Positions 1 through 8,524 of a stretch of DNA of 64,000 nt are shown here, in pieces. Position 1 is the first letter of the stretch, and every line of letters starts with the position of its first letter. Location: NCBI RefSeq assembly GCF_030409845.1, contig NZ_JAUFQQ010000005.1, positions 124,001-188,000 of the forward strand, read 5' to 3'. The stretch is from Flavobacterium branchiarum. GTDB lineage: Bacteria; Bacteroidota; Bacteroidia; Flavobacteriales; Flavobacteriaceae. The translations under genes and the position numbers were made by a program. Below the pieces are notes generated by a model, which made no database searches, was not told where the DNA came from, and saw only the letters and a program-made list of their open reading frames with translations.

Positions 1-1
1 A

Positions 2-571
2 GTTTTACAGAAAACAGCTCCAAACACAAAAGTCAAAAACCTTAAAGCCGTTTATATGAGTTATAAAAAAGAAATTAATAAATCACAGTCTTTAACGGCT
101 CTATTAGGTTTAAAACATAATTCGGATAGCGGTACTATAATTCAGTCGGTAAAAAGTTTAAAAAACAAAAACATATCACTTGAAGCCGAAAACAGAAGGA
201 TTAAAACCGAAATATTAAACAACCAAAAAATCGAAGCAAAAGAGTTAATCACAATTGGAATCAAATATGGGGTTATCAATAAACATTTAGAAGCTGTACA
301 GTTATTAGCTTTCGAACGAAATTTCAAAAAAACAAAAACTGATTTACAACTAGCTATAAGCGAGGTTCAAAATTCACAAGCTCTAAATCATAATCACAAA
401 CTAATTAGGGAAGTTGTTTTAGGACGAAAAAAACAAGTTGAGGAGGTTAAAATTACTGATAAACCTAAAAGCGAATGGACTTTACAAGATTACAGAAAAC
501 ACGCTCCAAAGGAATTAGAGAACGACAAAGACCTTTACACAAAATTAATTAAAGAAGAGTATAACCATTAA
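2..571 (+). CDS. Phage scaffold-like coiled-coil protein (possibly 5' partial)
   Basis: The first ATG is at 56 (171 aa), but the frame is open to the window edge, so the gene may begin upstream, for example as a protease-scaffold polypeptide. The protein is Lys/Glu/Asn-rich. It has a helical, coiled-coil-like middle (about residues 30-100) and a C-terminal segment (EWTLQDYRKHAPKELEN) resembling the ends of Mu-like protease/scaffold proteins as I recall them. It ends 20 bp before the capsid-like gene, the normal place for a scaffold. No catalytic motif is visible in the part present. The functional call rests on position and composition, not on a specific domain. Confidence 0.45.
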   Translation, partial: VLQKTAPNTKVKNLKAVYMSYKKEINKSQSLTALLGLKHNSDSGTIIQSVKSLKNKNISLEAENRRIKTEILNNQKIEAKELITIGIKYGVINKHLEAVQLLAFERNFKKTKTDLQLAISEVQNSQALNHNHKLIREVVLGRKKQVEEVKITDKPKSEWTLQDYRKHAPKELENDKDLYTKLIKEEYNH

Positions 572-591
572 ATTTTTAAATATTTTATATT

Positions 592-1470
592 ATGAGTACA
601 TTGAATAAACAAGTTTGGACTAGCCAAATTATGGAAAAATTTTACCCTGAGGCATCATTCTTAAATTACGCAAAGGATATGACTGATTTAGTCGATAATG
701 ACAAAATCAATTTAGCTGATTGCGGTTTTGATCCTGATGTTTTAATTAATAATAAAACTTATCCAATTCCGATAGTTCAGAGAACCGACACGCCTCTTTC
801 TCTTGAATTAGATTTGTACGAAACGGAAAACACACTTGTTAGAAGTCCAGAAGCTGTGGAACTTGCTTACGATAAGTTAGAAAGTGTTATCTATGGACAC
901 AGAAACGTTTTGAAAGCAATGACAGGACGAAAAGCGGCGCACGCTTATGCTCCAACGGAAAACACTACAAATACGCCAATTCTTGTAACAACAGGAGATA
1001 ATAACGGCGAAGGTTATAAGCGTTTAGTACCCGAAGACATTTTAAAGTTAAAAAAGAAGTATGATCTGTTAGATATTCCTTTTGAAAACAGATATTTAGT
1101 ACTTGACCCAAATCACGTTGAGGATTTAATTCTATATGATATTAAAGCGTTCAAAGATATTACGGACTTTGTTAACGGTACACCTAACCGTTTTGCAGGC
1201 TTTAACGTTTTGCAATACACGAAAACCCCGCTTTACAATTTCGTTACTAAAGAAAAACAGGCTTGGGGTTCTATTGCAGATGCAAACTCAACTTTCGCTT
1301 CGTTCTCTTTCAGTTCTGAGGAAGTTATGAAAGCAGACGGTAGCGTGAATATGTTCGAACGTCAAAATGACCCCGAATTAAGAGCGACTATAGTTGGTTT
1401 TGATAAAAGATTTTTAGCGCTACCAATAAGAAATAAAGCACTTGGTGCTATTTTGTCAACTAAAATTTAA
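592..1470 (+). CDS. Putative phage major capsid protein
   Basis: This 292-aa protein has no signal peptide or membrane segment. Its composition is mixed alpha/beta, with a sequence style typical of capsid proteins of Bacteroidota phages: an N-terminal arm, a long alternating central region, and a C-terminal end repeating structural-protein turns (residues about 235-290). It follows a scaffold-like gene and precedes a tape measure gene, which fits a head gene. ATG at 592 is the first start after the upstream stop. I cannot see a diagnostic catalytic motif, so the assignment rests on context and general resemblance. A different virion structural protein is the main alternative. Confidence 0.55.
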   Translation: MSTLNKQVWTSQIMEKFYPEASFLNYAKDMTDLVDNDKINLADCGFDPDVLINNKTYPIPIVQRTDTPLSLELDLYETENTLVRSPEAVELAYDKLESVIYGHRNVLKAMTGRKAAHAYAPTENTTNTPILVTTGDNNGEGYKRLVPEDILKLKKKYDLLDIPFENRYLVLDPNHVEDLILYDIKAFKDITDFVNGTPNRFAGFNVLQYTKTPLYNFVTKEKQAWGSIADANSTFASFSFSSEEVMKADGSVNMFERQNDPELRATIVGFDKRFLALPIRNKALGAILSTKI

Positions 1471-1475
1471 GTTCT

Positions 1476-3227
1476 ATGAATGCATATGAGTTTATTATAC
1501 AAATGAAAAACATGGCATCGTCTCCGCTACAACAAATAGCGGCGAGTGTTGGCATGACTAATAATAGAGTTCAGGGATTAAACGGTACTTTTAGAAGTAC
1601 CGAAAGTTCCTCAAACTCCTTTTTCTCTTCTATGGGGTCGGGCTTTAAAACAGTAATTGGTTTAGTCGGTGCGTTAGGTATTTCACTTGGTGTTGTTGCT
1701 GGAGTCAAGGCTATATTCAATATGGGGGTCGAAATGGAGCAAACAAATACAAAGTTTGAAGTTTTGCTCGGTTCCGTCGGTAAGGCTCGGGATATGCTCG
1801 GGCAATTAAACGCATATGCCGATGCAACGCCTTATAGTAATGAGGGGATTATAAAAGGAGCTGAAACAATGCTTGGTTTTGGTATTGCCCAGCAGAAAGT
1901 AATGGGTAATATGAAAATGCTAGGGGATGTTGCAATGGGTAATGAGGCACGTTTAGACTCATTATCCTTGTCTTTTTCTCAAGTCATGGCTACGGGGCAT
2001 TTGATGGGACAAGATATGAATCAAATGATTGGTCAAGGTTTTAACCCACTTCAAATAATATCCGAAAATACGGGTATTTCAATGGGAAAATTAAAGGATA
2101 AAATGGAACAGGGTGTTATATCTTCGGGGATGGTTTCGGAAGCTTTTAGACTTGCTACTGCTGAAGGTGGAAGGTATCACGATATGGCTAAAAAAATGGC
2201 TGAAAGTGCGGGCGGTAAATGGACTACAATGACAGGAACATTTAAAAATCAAATAAGCCGAATAGGCATGGCTTTTGCCGAATGGATAAAACCATTATTT
2301 GACGTGGGTACGGCTGTAGCTGAAAATATTATGCCTTTTGGACATGCTGTAGCAAATGTTGTTAAATGGATTATTGAGGCAAAACCGTTATTGTTTTTCT
2401 TTGGAGCTTTGGTTACCACATTGGGAGTTTCATTTGTTGCAGCTAATGCAAGCTTTTGGATATTCTCGGCTCAATTTGCTTTATTTGAGGCACGACTTTG
2501 GTTAGCAACTACAGCGCAAACCGCTTTCAATTTTGCAATGAACATGAACCCTATTGGTTTGGTTGTAATTGCTATTACCGCACTAGTTGCTATTGTTTGG
2601 GCGTGTTGGAATCGTTTTGAAGGATTTCGTGGCGTGATAATGGGAACTTGGGAAGTGCTGAAAGGCTTTGGAAGTGCCATAAAAGATTATGTGATTAATC
2701 GCTTTCACGAATTGTTATCGGGGATTACTGGGATAGGCGGCGCACTACTTGCTTTCTTTAAAGGCGATTTTAAAAACGCTTTTGAAATTGGTAAAAAAGC
2801 CGTAGGCGATTTGATGGGTGTTGACTCTAAGAAAAAACTCTTTGACGATGGTTTGAAAGCGGCTCGAACATTTTCTAAGGGGTACAATGATGGTGTTAGT
2901 ATGAAAGCTAAAGAAGTAGGCGTACAAACAAAGGATTCGAAAACCCCAACGCCAGACTATTTGAAGCAGGATAAATCAAAAGTTTTTGCCGACTTGATGA
3001 ATGATACTGGAAAAGGAAAAAAAGGAAAAGGAAAGGGAGAAAAAGGCGATAACATTGTTTCGGGAGGTTCTAAAATGACAACCATTAATGTAACAATTCA
3101 TAAGTTACAGGATGATACAAAAATATTTGTTGAAAATACTGAAAAAGGAATTGAAAGATTAGGCGAAGCGGTGCAAGAAATAATATTAAGAGCTGTAAAT
3201 AGTGTAAACCAAATGCAAACCAGTTAA
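1476..3227 (+). CDS. Phage tail tape measure protein
   Basis: At 583 aa this is a short tape measure protein. Residues about 75-250 resemble the conserved tape-measure domain: a stretch near 80-120 (TNTKFEVLLGSVGKARDML), then GFGIAQQKVMGNMKMLGDVA and a Gly/Met-rich segment around GQDMNQMIGQGFNPLQII. Residues about 300-380 contain hydrophobic, probably membrane-inserting helices, as in tape measures that help DNA entry. The C-terminal third has a Lys/Gly-rich linker (about 510-530) and a terminal coil. The gene starts 5 bp after the capsid-like gene with no connector or tail-tube genes between. Tape measure length scales with tail length, so any tail would be short. Confidence 0.85.
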   Translation: MNAYEFIIQMKNMASSPLQQIAASVGMTNNRVQGLNGTFRSTESSSNSFFSSMGSGFKTVIGLVGALGISLGVVAGVKAIFNMGVEMEQTNTKFEVLLGSVGKARDMLGQLNAYADATPYSNEGIIKGAETMLGFGIAQQKVMGNMKMLGDVAMGNEARLDSLSLSFSQVMATGHLMGQDMNQMIGQGFNPLQIISENTGISMGKLKDKMEQGVISSGMVSEAFRLATAEGGRYHDMAKKMAESAGGKWTTMTGTFKNQISRIGMAFAEWIKPLFDVGTAVAENIMPFGHAVANVVKWIIEAKPLLFFFGALVTTLGVSFVAANASFWIFSAQFALFEARLWLATTAQTAFNFAMNMNPIGLVVIAITALVAIVWACWNRFEGFRGVIMGTWEVLKGFGSAIKDYVINRFHELLSGITGIGGALLAFFKGDFKNAFEIGKKAVGDLMGVDSKKKLFDDGLKAARTFSKGYNDGVSMKAKEVGVQTKDSKTPTPDYLKQDKSKVFADLMNDTGKGKKGKGKGEKGDNIVSGGSKMTTINVTIHKLQDDTKIFVENTEKGIERLGEAVQEIILRAVNSVNQMQTS

Positions 3228-3230
3228 TAT

Positions 3231-3413
3231 ATGGAGAGTAAACAAGAGCGTTTAAATAGGAGAAATAAAGCAATACGAACTAGTTTTGAGAATAAAACGA
3301 AAGCGCAAACAAAATGGACGATTGAAGCTGTAATAGAGAGTATTGCAAAAGAATTTTATTTGTCTGTCAGAACTATTAATGCGGTAATATCGTATGAGGG
3401 AATTTACAAATAA
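3231..3413 (+). CDS. Small basic protein with HTH-like C-terminus
   Basis: This 60-aa protein starts 3 bp after the tape measure stop and is probably co-transcribed with it. It is Arg/Lys-rich at the N-terminus. The C-terminal half (IAKEFYLSVRTINAVI) looks like a helix-turn-helix, of the kind seen in small phage-encoded regulators or phage-borne hypothetical proteins. I do not recognise the family. A -7-like promoter element and a possible RNA follow immediately after its stop. Confidence 0.5.
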   Translation: MESKQERLNRRNKAIRTSFENKTKAQTKWTIEAVIESIAKEFYLSVRTINAVISYEGIYK

Positions 3414-3422
3414 AATATTTTG

Positions 3423-3430
3423 TATATTTG
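3423..3430 (+). promoter_or_regulatory. Bacteroidota -7 promoter element (TATATTTG)
   Basis: A perfect TAnnTTTG lies 10 bp after the stop of the small HTH-like gene and would start transcription near 3436. No convincing -33 TTTG is visible at the usual distance. There is no open reading frame between this element and the terminator at 3501-3528. Confidence 0.5.
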
Positions 3431-3435
3431 CATTG

Positions 3436-3528
3436 TCAGACTTGCGGGTCGGGCAAAGCTCAATAGAATAACATTATGCTAATCTATTGTTCGATAGCAT
3501 AAAAAAAGCCCCAATCGGGGCTTTTTTT
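3436..3528 (+). ncRNA. Candidate small RNA at the end of the phage block
   Basis: The region between a -7 element (3423-3430) and a strong GC hairpin with U-tract holds no gene but has RNA-like structure. TATGCTA at 3475-3481 pairs with TAGCATA at 3495-3501, and a shorter TTGC/GCAA pairing lies upstream in a locally GC-rich stretch (GCGGGTCGGGC) unusual for this AT-rich DNA. The predicted length is about 93 nt. It could be an independent small RNA or simply the structured 3' end of the phage mRNA. Confidence 0.4.
3501..3528 (+). terminator. Intrinsic terminator of phage block
   Basis: GCCCC and GGGGC are separated by a 4-nt loop and flanked by seven As and seven Ts, so the stem can extend to about 12 bp. 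This is one of the most GC-rich spots in the first 4 kb. Confidence 0.9.
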
Positions 3529-3530
3529 AT

Positions 3531-4094
3531 TTATTCTCTACTAATTGACTCAATTAGCAAAAAAAAAAGACTAATTCATCTGGGTCGTGTACAGAAACGA
3601 AAGATATGTTTAAACCTTGTTTTGTTGATTATTGAATACTTTGCCTCGTCACCGCATTAAAAAAAGCTTTAATTGTGGCTTTAATTGCTTTTTAAATGAT
3701 ATTTAATTTTTTTTATATATGTCTAAAAAAATGGAAATTTTGTTTTTAAAAAATGGAAATTTTGTTTTTGCGACTATATTTTTTGTGATAAAAATACGCC
3801 ATAAAAAAACAAGTTAAGTTACATATTTAAATATAAATTTTATATCTCACACAACCTCATCAACTTACCAATCCACATATAGCGCTAAAAATCAGTAAAT
3901 AATTAAATAAAAATAAACAATTACAGTAAATTAAAAACTATCAACAATTTAATATATTTAATAACGTTTCTATAATAATCACTTTGTTATTTTAACTTTT
4001 TATTAAAATGCGTCAAAATATAATTAGGTAATTAAATACGAATTGATTTTATTTGACAAAAATACCGCAAAACCCTAAAACTAATTAATAATAA
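3531..4094. other. AT-rich gene-free stretch
   Basis: About 560 bp without a plausible gene. It contains the 22-bp tandem repeat at 3726-3769 and is otherwise very AT-rich. It probably spans the junction between the phage element and the chromosome and holds the promoter of the downstream acyltransferase gene. I see no clear attachment site. Confidence 0.5.
3726..3769. repeat. 22-bp perfect tandem duplication
   Basis: Two identical adjacent copies of a 22-bp unit (core ATGGAAATTTTG, flanked by A- and T-tracts) at 3726-3747 and 3748-3769. A two-copy unit of two helical turns next to a phage boundary could be a protein-binding site or a slippage duplication. Confidence 0.85.
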
Positions 4095-5093
4095 ATGAAA
4101 TCCTATTCTATCCAAGAGATTAACGAAGTAATTAATGGTGTTATTTATGGTGACACGTCACAAAATATTACTGCAACAGAGCAATTAGACAAAGCCACCA
4201 ATACCGAAATTTCGTTCATTGGAAATAAAAAATATGAAAAACATTGGCAAGACTCCAAAGCTAGTGTAGCTATTGTCAATGAAGATATTTCGATAGAACC
4301 TGGAGCTAATCGAGCTTTTATAAAAGTAAAGAATGCCGATTTGGCAATGTCACAAATATTAGCCCTTTTTGCACCGCCAGCACCAGTTTTTCATAACGAC
4401 ATTCACGTTAGAGCAGTTGTAGATGAGTCTGCAATTATTGGTGAAGGAGTTCGAATTGGAGCTGGATGTTATATTGGTCCTAAAGTTAAACTAGCCGATA
4501 ATGTAACTATTTATCCAAACGTAACTATCCTTGATGAATGTATTATTGGAAAAAACACGACTATTTGGCCAGGAGCAGTAATCCGCGAGCGTTGTCATAT
4601 TGGTAATGATTGTATCATTCATCCTAATGCAACTATTGGAGCTGATGGTTTTGGATTCCGTCCATGTAACGAAAAAGGATTAGTTAAAATTCCACAAATC
4701 GGAAATGTAATTATAGGAAACGGGGTAGAAATTGGAGCAAATTCATGTGTAGATCGTGGAAAATTCAGTTCAACTATTCTTGGAGATGGATGTAAAATTG
4801 ACAATTTAGTACAGATAGGTCACAATAGTAAACTTGGTAAATTTTGTATCATGGCCGGAAATAGTGGTTTAGCTGGTTCTGTAACTCTAGGCAATGGAGT
4901 TATCATTGGCGGTAGCGCTTCTATTAAAGACCATACAACAATTGGCGATGGTGCAATTGTAGGTGCTGGATCTGGGGTTACTGGTGATATTCCTGCAGGT
5001 AAAACAATGTTAGGATATCCTGCTGTAGAAGCACGTGATGCTTTAAAACAATGGGCTATCTTAAAACGATTAGTTTGCGATTCTAAAAAATAA
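4095..5093 (+). CDS. lpxD: UDP-3-O-acylglucosamine N-acyltransferase (LpxD family)
   Basis: LpxD transfers a 3-hydroxyacyl chain from acyl carrier protein to UDP-3-O-acylglucosamine in lipid A synthesis. This 332-aa protein has the N-terminal uridine-binding-type domain (residues about 1-100, with a TEISFIGNKKYEK segment). A long left-handed beta-helix of hexapeptide repeats (about 105-295) and a short C-terminal helix follow. The IGHNSKLGKFC motif carries the histidine expected for catalysis. The usual partners lpxC/fabZ and lpxA are not adjacent, so this may be a second LpxD paralog rather than the primary copy. It is a single gene with its own terminator. Confidence 0.85.
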   Translation: MKSYSIQEINEVINGVIYGDTSQNITATEQLDKATNTEISFIGNKKYEKHWQDSKASVAIVNEDISIEPGANRAFIKVKNADLAMSQILALFAPPAPVFHNDIHVRAVVDESAIIGEGVRIGAGCYIGPKVKLADNVTIYPNVTILDECIIGKNTTIWPGAVIRERCHIGNDCIIHPNATIGADGFGFRPCNEKGLVKIPQIGNVIIGNGVEIGANSCVDRGKFSSTILGDGCKIDNLVQIGHNSKLGKFCIMAGNSGLAGSVTLGNGVIIGGSASIKDHTTIGDGAIVGAGSGVTGDIPAGKTMLGYPAVEARDALKQWAILKRLVCDSKK

Positions 5094-5115
5094 AAAATTA
5101 TCTCAATATATTTTA

Positions 5116-5145
5116 AAAACAGAAGTTCACTCTTCTGTTTTTTTT
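5116..5145 (+). terminator. Terminator after lpxD
   Basis: AAAACAGAAG and CTTCTGTTTT surround a 6-nt loop, followed by a T-run, 23 bp after the lpxD stop. Confidence 0.85.
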
Positions 5146-5266
5146 GTTTTAATCTGTACGTAAGCATTTAAAACTTAATATTTTTCAAACTAATTACATC
5201 ATATCAATTTATTTCGATCGATTTCGTAAATTAGCACACACTATTTTATAAAAACATTATTTTATT

Positions 5267-6895
5267 ATGGATTTAAACTTCAATAAAAACGAAGATCACA
5301 ATAAACTCTTACTTTCTGAACTAAAACAAAAATTTGCTAAAGTAAAATTAGGCGGTGGCGAAAAACGTATAGAAAAACTTCATTCAGAAGGTAAAATGAC
5401 AGCCAGAGAGCGAATTGATTACTTGCTTGATGAAAATTCAAAAAACATAGAAATTGGTGGTTTTGTTGGAGACGGGATGTACGCTGAACATGGTGGTTGT
5501 CCATCTGGTGGTGTTGTTGTAAAAATAGGATACGTAAGAGGAAAACAATGTGTTGTTGTTGCCAATGATGCCACTGTAAAAGCAGGTGCATGGTTTCCTA
5601 TTACTGCCAAAAAGAATCTACGTGCTCAAGAAATAGCAATGGAAAACAGATTACCTATAATTTATCTTGTAGATAGTGCTGGAGTTTATTTGCCTTTACA
5701 GGACGAGATTTTTCCAGATAAAGAACATTTTGGTCGCATTTTTAGAAATAATGCTCAAATGAGTAGCATGGGAATTACTCAAATAGCTGCCGTAATGGGG
5801 AGCTGTGTAGCAGGTGGTGCCTATTTACCTATTATGAGTGATGAAGCCTTAATTGTAGACAAAACAGGAAGTATTTTTCTTGCTGGAAGCTATTTAGTAA
5901 AAGCTGCAATCGGAGAAACAATTGATAACGAAACTTTGGGTGGTGCAACTACTCATTGTGAAATTTCGGGTGTTACCGACTATAAAGCTAAAGATGATAA
6001 AGATGCTTTAGATAAAATAAAAAATATTGTAGATAAAATTGGTGATTACGATAAAGCTGGATACAGTCGTATTAAAGCACAAAAACCTGCTTTAGATCCT
6101 TCAGAAATCTATGGGATTCTACCAAAAGCACGTAATGAACAATACGATATGATGGAAATCATTAAGCGTATGGTTGATAATTCAGAATTTGAAGCTTACA
6201 AGGAAGGTTATGGACAGTCTTTAATTACTGGTTATGCTAGAATTGATGGCTGGGCAGTTGGAATTATTGCCAATCAAAGAAAAGTAGTAAAAACTGCCAA
6301 AGGCGAAATGCAATTTGGAGGAGTTATTTACTCTGATAGTGCCGATAAAGCTACTCGTTTTATTGCGAACTGTAATCAGAAAAAAATACCATTAGTATTT
6401 GTACAAGATGTTACTGGTTTCATGGTAGGATCTAAATCTGAACATGGCGGAATCATAAAAGACGGAGCAAAAATGGTAAATGCTGTAAGTAATTCGGTAG
6501 TCCCAAAATTCACCGTTATCGTAGGTAATTCATACGGAGCAGGAAATTATGCCATGTGTGGTAAAGCTTATGACCCTAGACTAATCTTTGCTTGGCCTAG
6601 TGCAGAACTTGCTGTAATGGGAGGAACACAAGCAGCAAAGGTATTGGCTCAAATAGAAGCCTCTTCTTTAAAATCAAAAGGAGAAATCGTAGATGAAGCT
6701 AAAGAAGCTGAATTATTTGCTAAAATCAAAGCGCGTTATGACGAACAAGTATCGCCATATTATGCAGCTTCACGATTATGGACCGATGCTATCATTGACC
6801 CATTAGATACTCGCAAGTGGATTTCTATGGGAATAGAAGCTGCTAACCACGCTCCTATTACAAAACCATTTAATCTTGGAGTTATTCAAGTATAA
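5267..6895 (+). CDS. Acyl-CoA carboxylase carboxyltransferase (beta) subunit, methylcrotonyl-CoA type
   Basis: This 542-aa protein carries both halves of the biotin-dependent carboxyltransferase fold. The N-terminal half contains GGAYLPIMSDEALIV and IFLAGSYLVKAAIGE. The C-terminal half contains GFMVGSKSEHGGIIKDGAKM and NSYGAGNYAMCGKAYDPR with WPSAELAVMGG. These match the pattern of methylcrotonyl-CoA carboxylase beta subunits more closely than acetyl- or propionyl-CoA carboxylases, pointing to leucine degradation. It moves a carboxyl group from carboxybiotin to the acyl-CoA. No biotin carboxylase or biotin-carrier subunit is nearby, so the partner must be encoded elsewhere. The exact substrate is inferred. 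Confidence 0.85.
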   Translation: MDLNFNKNEDHNKLLLSELKQKFAKVKLGGGEKRIEKLHSEGKMTARERIDYLLDENSKNIEIGGFVGDGMYAEHGGCPSGGVVVKIGYVRGKQCVVVANDATVKAGAWFPITAKKNLRAQEIAMENRLPIIYLVDSAGVYLPLQDEIFPDKEHFGRIFRNNAQMSSMGITQIAAVMGSCVAGGAYLPIMSDEALIVDKTGSIFLAGSYLVKAAIGETIDNETLGGATTHCEISGVTDYKAKDDKDALDKIKNIVDKIGDYDKAGYSRIKAQKPALDPSEIYGILPKARNEQYDMMEIIKRMVDNSEFEAYKEGYGQSLITGYARIDGWAVGIIANQRKVVKTAKGEMQFGGVIYSDSADKATRFIANCNQKKIPLVFVQDVTGFMVGSKSEHGGIIKDGAKMVNAVSNSVVPKFTVIVGNSYGAGNYAMCGKAYDPRLIFAWPSAELAVMGGTQAAKVLAQIEASSLKSKGEIVDEAKEAELFAKIKARYDEQVSPYYAASRLWTDAIIDPLDTRKWISMGIEAANHAPITKPFNLGVIQV

Positions 6896-7001
6896 TTTTT
6901 AAAGTAAATAAAATTACAAGAAACATTTTTTACATCTCAAAAAATTACTATATCGTTAAAAATTAATAACTTAGCACTATATTTCAAATAACTATAGTAT
7001 C

Positions 7002-7424
7002 ATGGAAAATGTAAAAAATTTAAATAAATGGGCAAATGCGCACACTTATTTACCAGTAGATTTATTACGTATTGCTTTGGGGGTATTTTTATTTATGAAA
7101 GGAGTTTTCTTCATTACTAATATCCAGTATTTACATGATTTAATATCTCCAATTGACAAGTTTGGTGGCGGAATGTTCCTTATACATTACATTGCACCTG
7201 CCCATATGATTGGAGGTATTATGATTGTTTTTGGATTGCTTACCCGATGGGCAATTGGCGCACAGTTACCAATCTTATTAGGTGCAATTATGGTTAATTT
7301 TATGGGCGAAATGCATTCGCAAAATTTACTATTGGCAATTGCTGTTTTTATGGTATGCCTATTTTTCTTTTTTTATGGTAGCGGAAAACATTCAGCCGAT
7401 TATTATTTTAAAATGCAACAATAA
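7002..7424 (+). CDS. DoxX-like integral membrane protein
   Basis: This 140-aa protein has four predicted membrane helices (about residues 20-45, 62-84, 88-105, 110-128) and the general layout of DoxX/SURF4-like proteins: LLRIALGVFLFMKG near the N-terminus, then AHMIGGIMIVFGLLTRW. Such proteins have no single settled function; some are linked to thiosulfate oxidation or redox homeostasis. It stands alone between the carboxylase gene and a small unknown gene. Confidence 0.7.
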   Translation: MENVKNLNKWANAHTYLPVDLLRIALGVFLFMKGVFFITNIQYLHDLISPIDKFGGGMFLIHYIAPAHMIGGIMIVFGLLTRWAIGAQLPILLGAIMVNFMGEMHSQNLLLAIAVFMVCLFFFFYGSGKHSADYYFKMQQ

Positions 7425-7513
7425 CAAATCTAAAAAAACATTTAGAGACCAACACTTGCCTAATTATTATGCTATTTTTTTCTTAAAAAGTACCTAAATT
7501 ACATTTTATAGGT

Positions 7514-7521
7514 TAGATTTG
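7514..7521 (+). promoter_or_regulatory. -7 element TAGATTTG directly before a start codon
   Basis: A perfect TAnnTTTG ends 4 nt before the ATG at 7526. Transcription would start at about the A of the start codon, giving a leaderless or nearly leaderless mRNA. Confidence 0.6.
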
Positions 7522-7525
7522 TAGC

Positions 7526-7879
7526 ATGACTTGGATTCGTAAAGTAATCATCTTTGTTGGGCTCTTAATGCTCTTTTTATCTGCTTATAATGCAGACAAA
7601 GTTGTTATTGATGTAATTCAACCTCAAAAAACAGAATCAAATTTTACTCCCGATAGCATTAAATCTTCGGCTTTTATACAGCCTCAAGCAAGTTTACATG
7701 TTGTTGCTGATCTAAAAACAAATTATTCGAATCCTGCTTTATCCAAATGGTTTGACTCTTTCTTAATTGTAATTCCTGATTACAAAATAAAAAGAAGCCT
7801 ATTCAATTTTGCAGATCAAACAATAAATCAGAGGAAGAAAATCTCAATATTACTCTATCCTTTCCATTATTTCTGGTAA
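7526..7879 (+). CDS. Small secreted or membrane-anchored protein of unknown function
   Basis: This 117-aa protein begins with a basic start and a hydrophobic stretch (residues 6-20, VIIFVGLLMLFLSAY) that is either an uncleaved anchor or a signal peptide. The remainder is polar with no recognised motif and ends in an aromatic HYFW. The start is supported by a -7 promoter element ending 4 nt upstream, suggesting leaderless translation. No operon partner: the next gene is 113 bp away. Confidence 0.55.
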   Translation: MTWIRKVIIFVGLLMLFLSAYNADKVVIDVIQPQKTESNFTPDSIKSSAFIQPQASLHVVADLKTNYSNPALSKWFDSFLIVIPDYKIKRSLFNFADQTINQRKKISILLYPFHYFW

Positions 7880-7992
7880 TTAAATCTCATGATTTTATCG
7901 ATTGAAGATTAATTTCTTCACAAATAAACAATTTACAAATAGTATTCTGTTTATTATTTCATGTTATATAATTAAAATTTAAAATAAAAATA

Positions 7993-8469
7993 ATGGATAA
8001 CTCCGTAACTCTCATAGGGATAGCACTTGCTATAATAACAATATTACCTCTTTATTTCTCTTACCGTTCAAACTCTCTAAACAAAGCTAGAATACAAGCT
8101 ATAAAAGAAAAATACAGTCAAAATGGAAAATTCAACTTTGATTTAACTGAATCACAAAACAAAAAAATTCTTGCTATAGATAAAAAAAACAAAGGTTTCA
8201 TCTCTATGAACTTTAATAAAGGAAAAGATGAAAGTTCATTTATAGATTTAAATGGTGTAAAATCATGCCGATTAGTACCTACAACAGACGCAAGCTCAGA
8301 TACTATTATAAAAGTTGATTTTGAGTTTCAAGATAAAACAACAGGACAAAAAATTGTAATTCCATTTTACAACATTGAAGACGATCAAATAAACCAAGTT
8401 TGTTTACATGAAGATCAACAATTAGGTAAAAAATGGGTACAAATCATCCAAGATTGCATTTCAGATTAA
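7993..8469 (+). CDS. Membrane-anchored protein of unknown function
   Basis: This 158-aa protein has an N-terminal membrane helix (about residues 5-25, ITLIGIALAIITILPLYF-like) followed by a cytoplasmic or periplasmic domain of about 125 residues with alternating beta-strand character. The domain has no recognisable catalytic motif. It is monocistronic, with a clean terminator 14 bp after the stop. I recall similar single-pass proteins in flavobacterial genomes but know no function. Confidence 0.6.
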   Translation: MDNSVTLIGIALAIITILPLYFSYRSNSLNKARIQAIKEKYSQNGKFNFDLTESQNKKILAIDKKNKGFISMNFNKGKDESSFIDLNGVKSCRLVPTTDASSDTIIKVDFEFQDKTTGQKIVIPFYNIEDDQINQVCLHEDQQLGKKWVQIIQDCISD

Positions 8470-8482
8470 TTCTTAATTCGTT

Positions 8483-8514
8483 AAAGAGGCTCCTAGTGAG
8501 CCTCTTTTTTTTTT
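8483..8514 (+). terminator. Terminator upstream of hemN
   Basis: AAAGAGGCTC and GAGCCTCTTT form a 10-bp stem with a 5-nt loop, followed by a run of Ts. Confidence 0.9.
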
Positions 8515-8524
8515 GAATTACATT

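Larger units (their letters stand above)
1..3530 (+). mobile_element. Right end of a prophage or phage remnant
   Basis: Four tightly packed plus-strand genes (scaffold-like, capsid-like, tape measure, small HTH-like) form a phage structural block that stops at a strong terminator, after which ordinary chromosomal genes begin. The left part lies outside the window. Between capsid and tape measure there are only 5 bp, so the usual head-tail connector and major tail genes are absent here, and no tail-tip, lysis or integrase gene follows the tape measure. This suggests a reduced or rearranged element. The exact right boundary is not visible; a 22-bp tandem repeat at 3726-3769 lies in the AT-rich stretch beyond. 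Confidence 0.7.

Noticed and set aside
2705..2927. Minus-strand open frames inside the tape measure gene
   Set aside because: Frames opposite a long confident gene with no start signal or recognisable protein are shadows.
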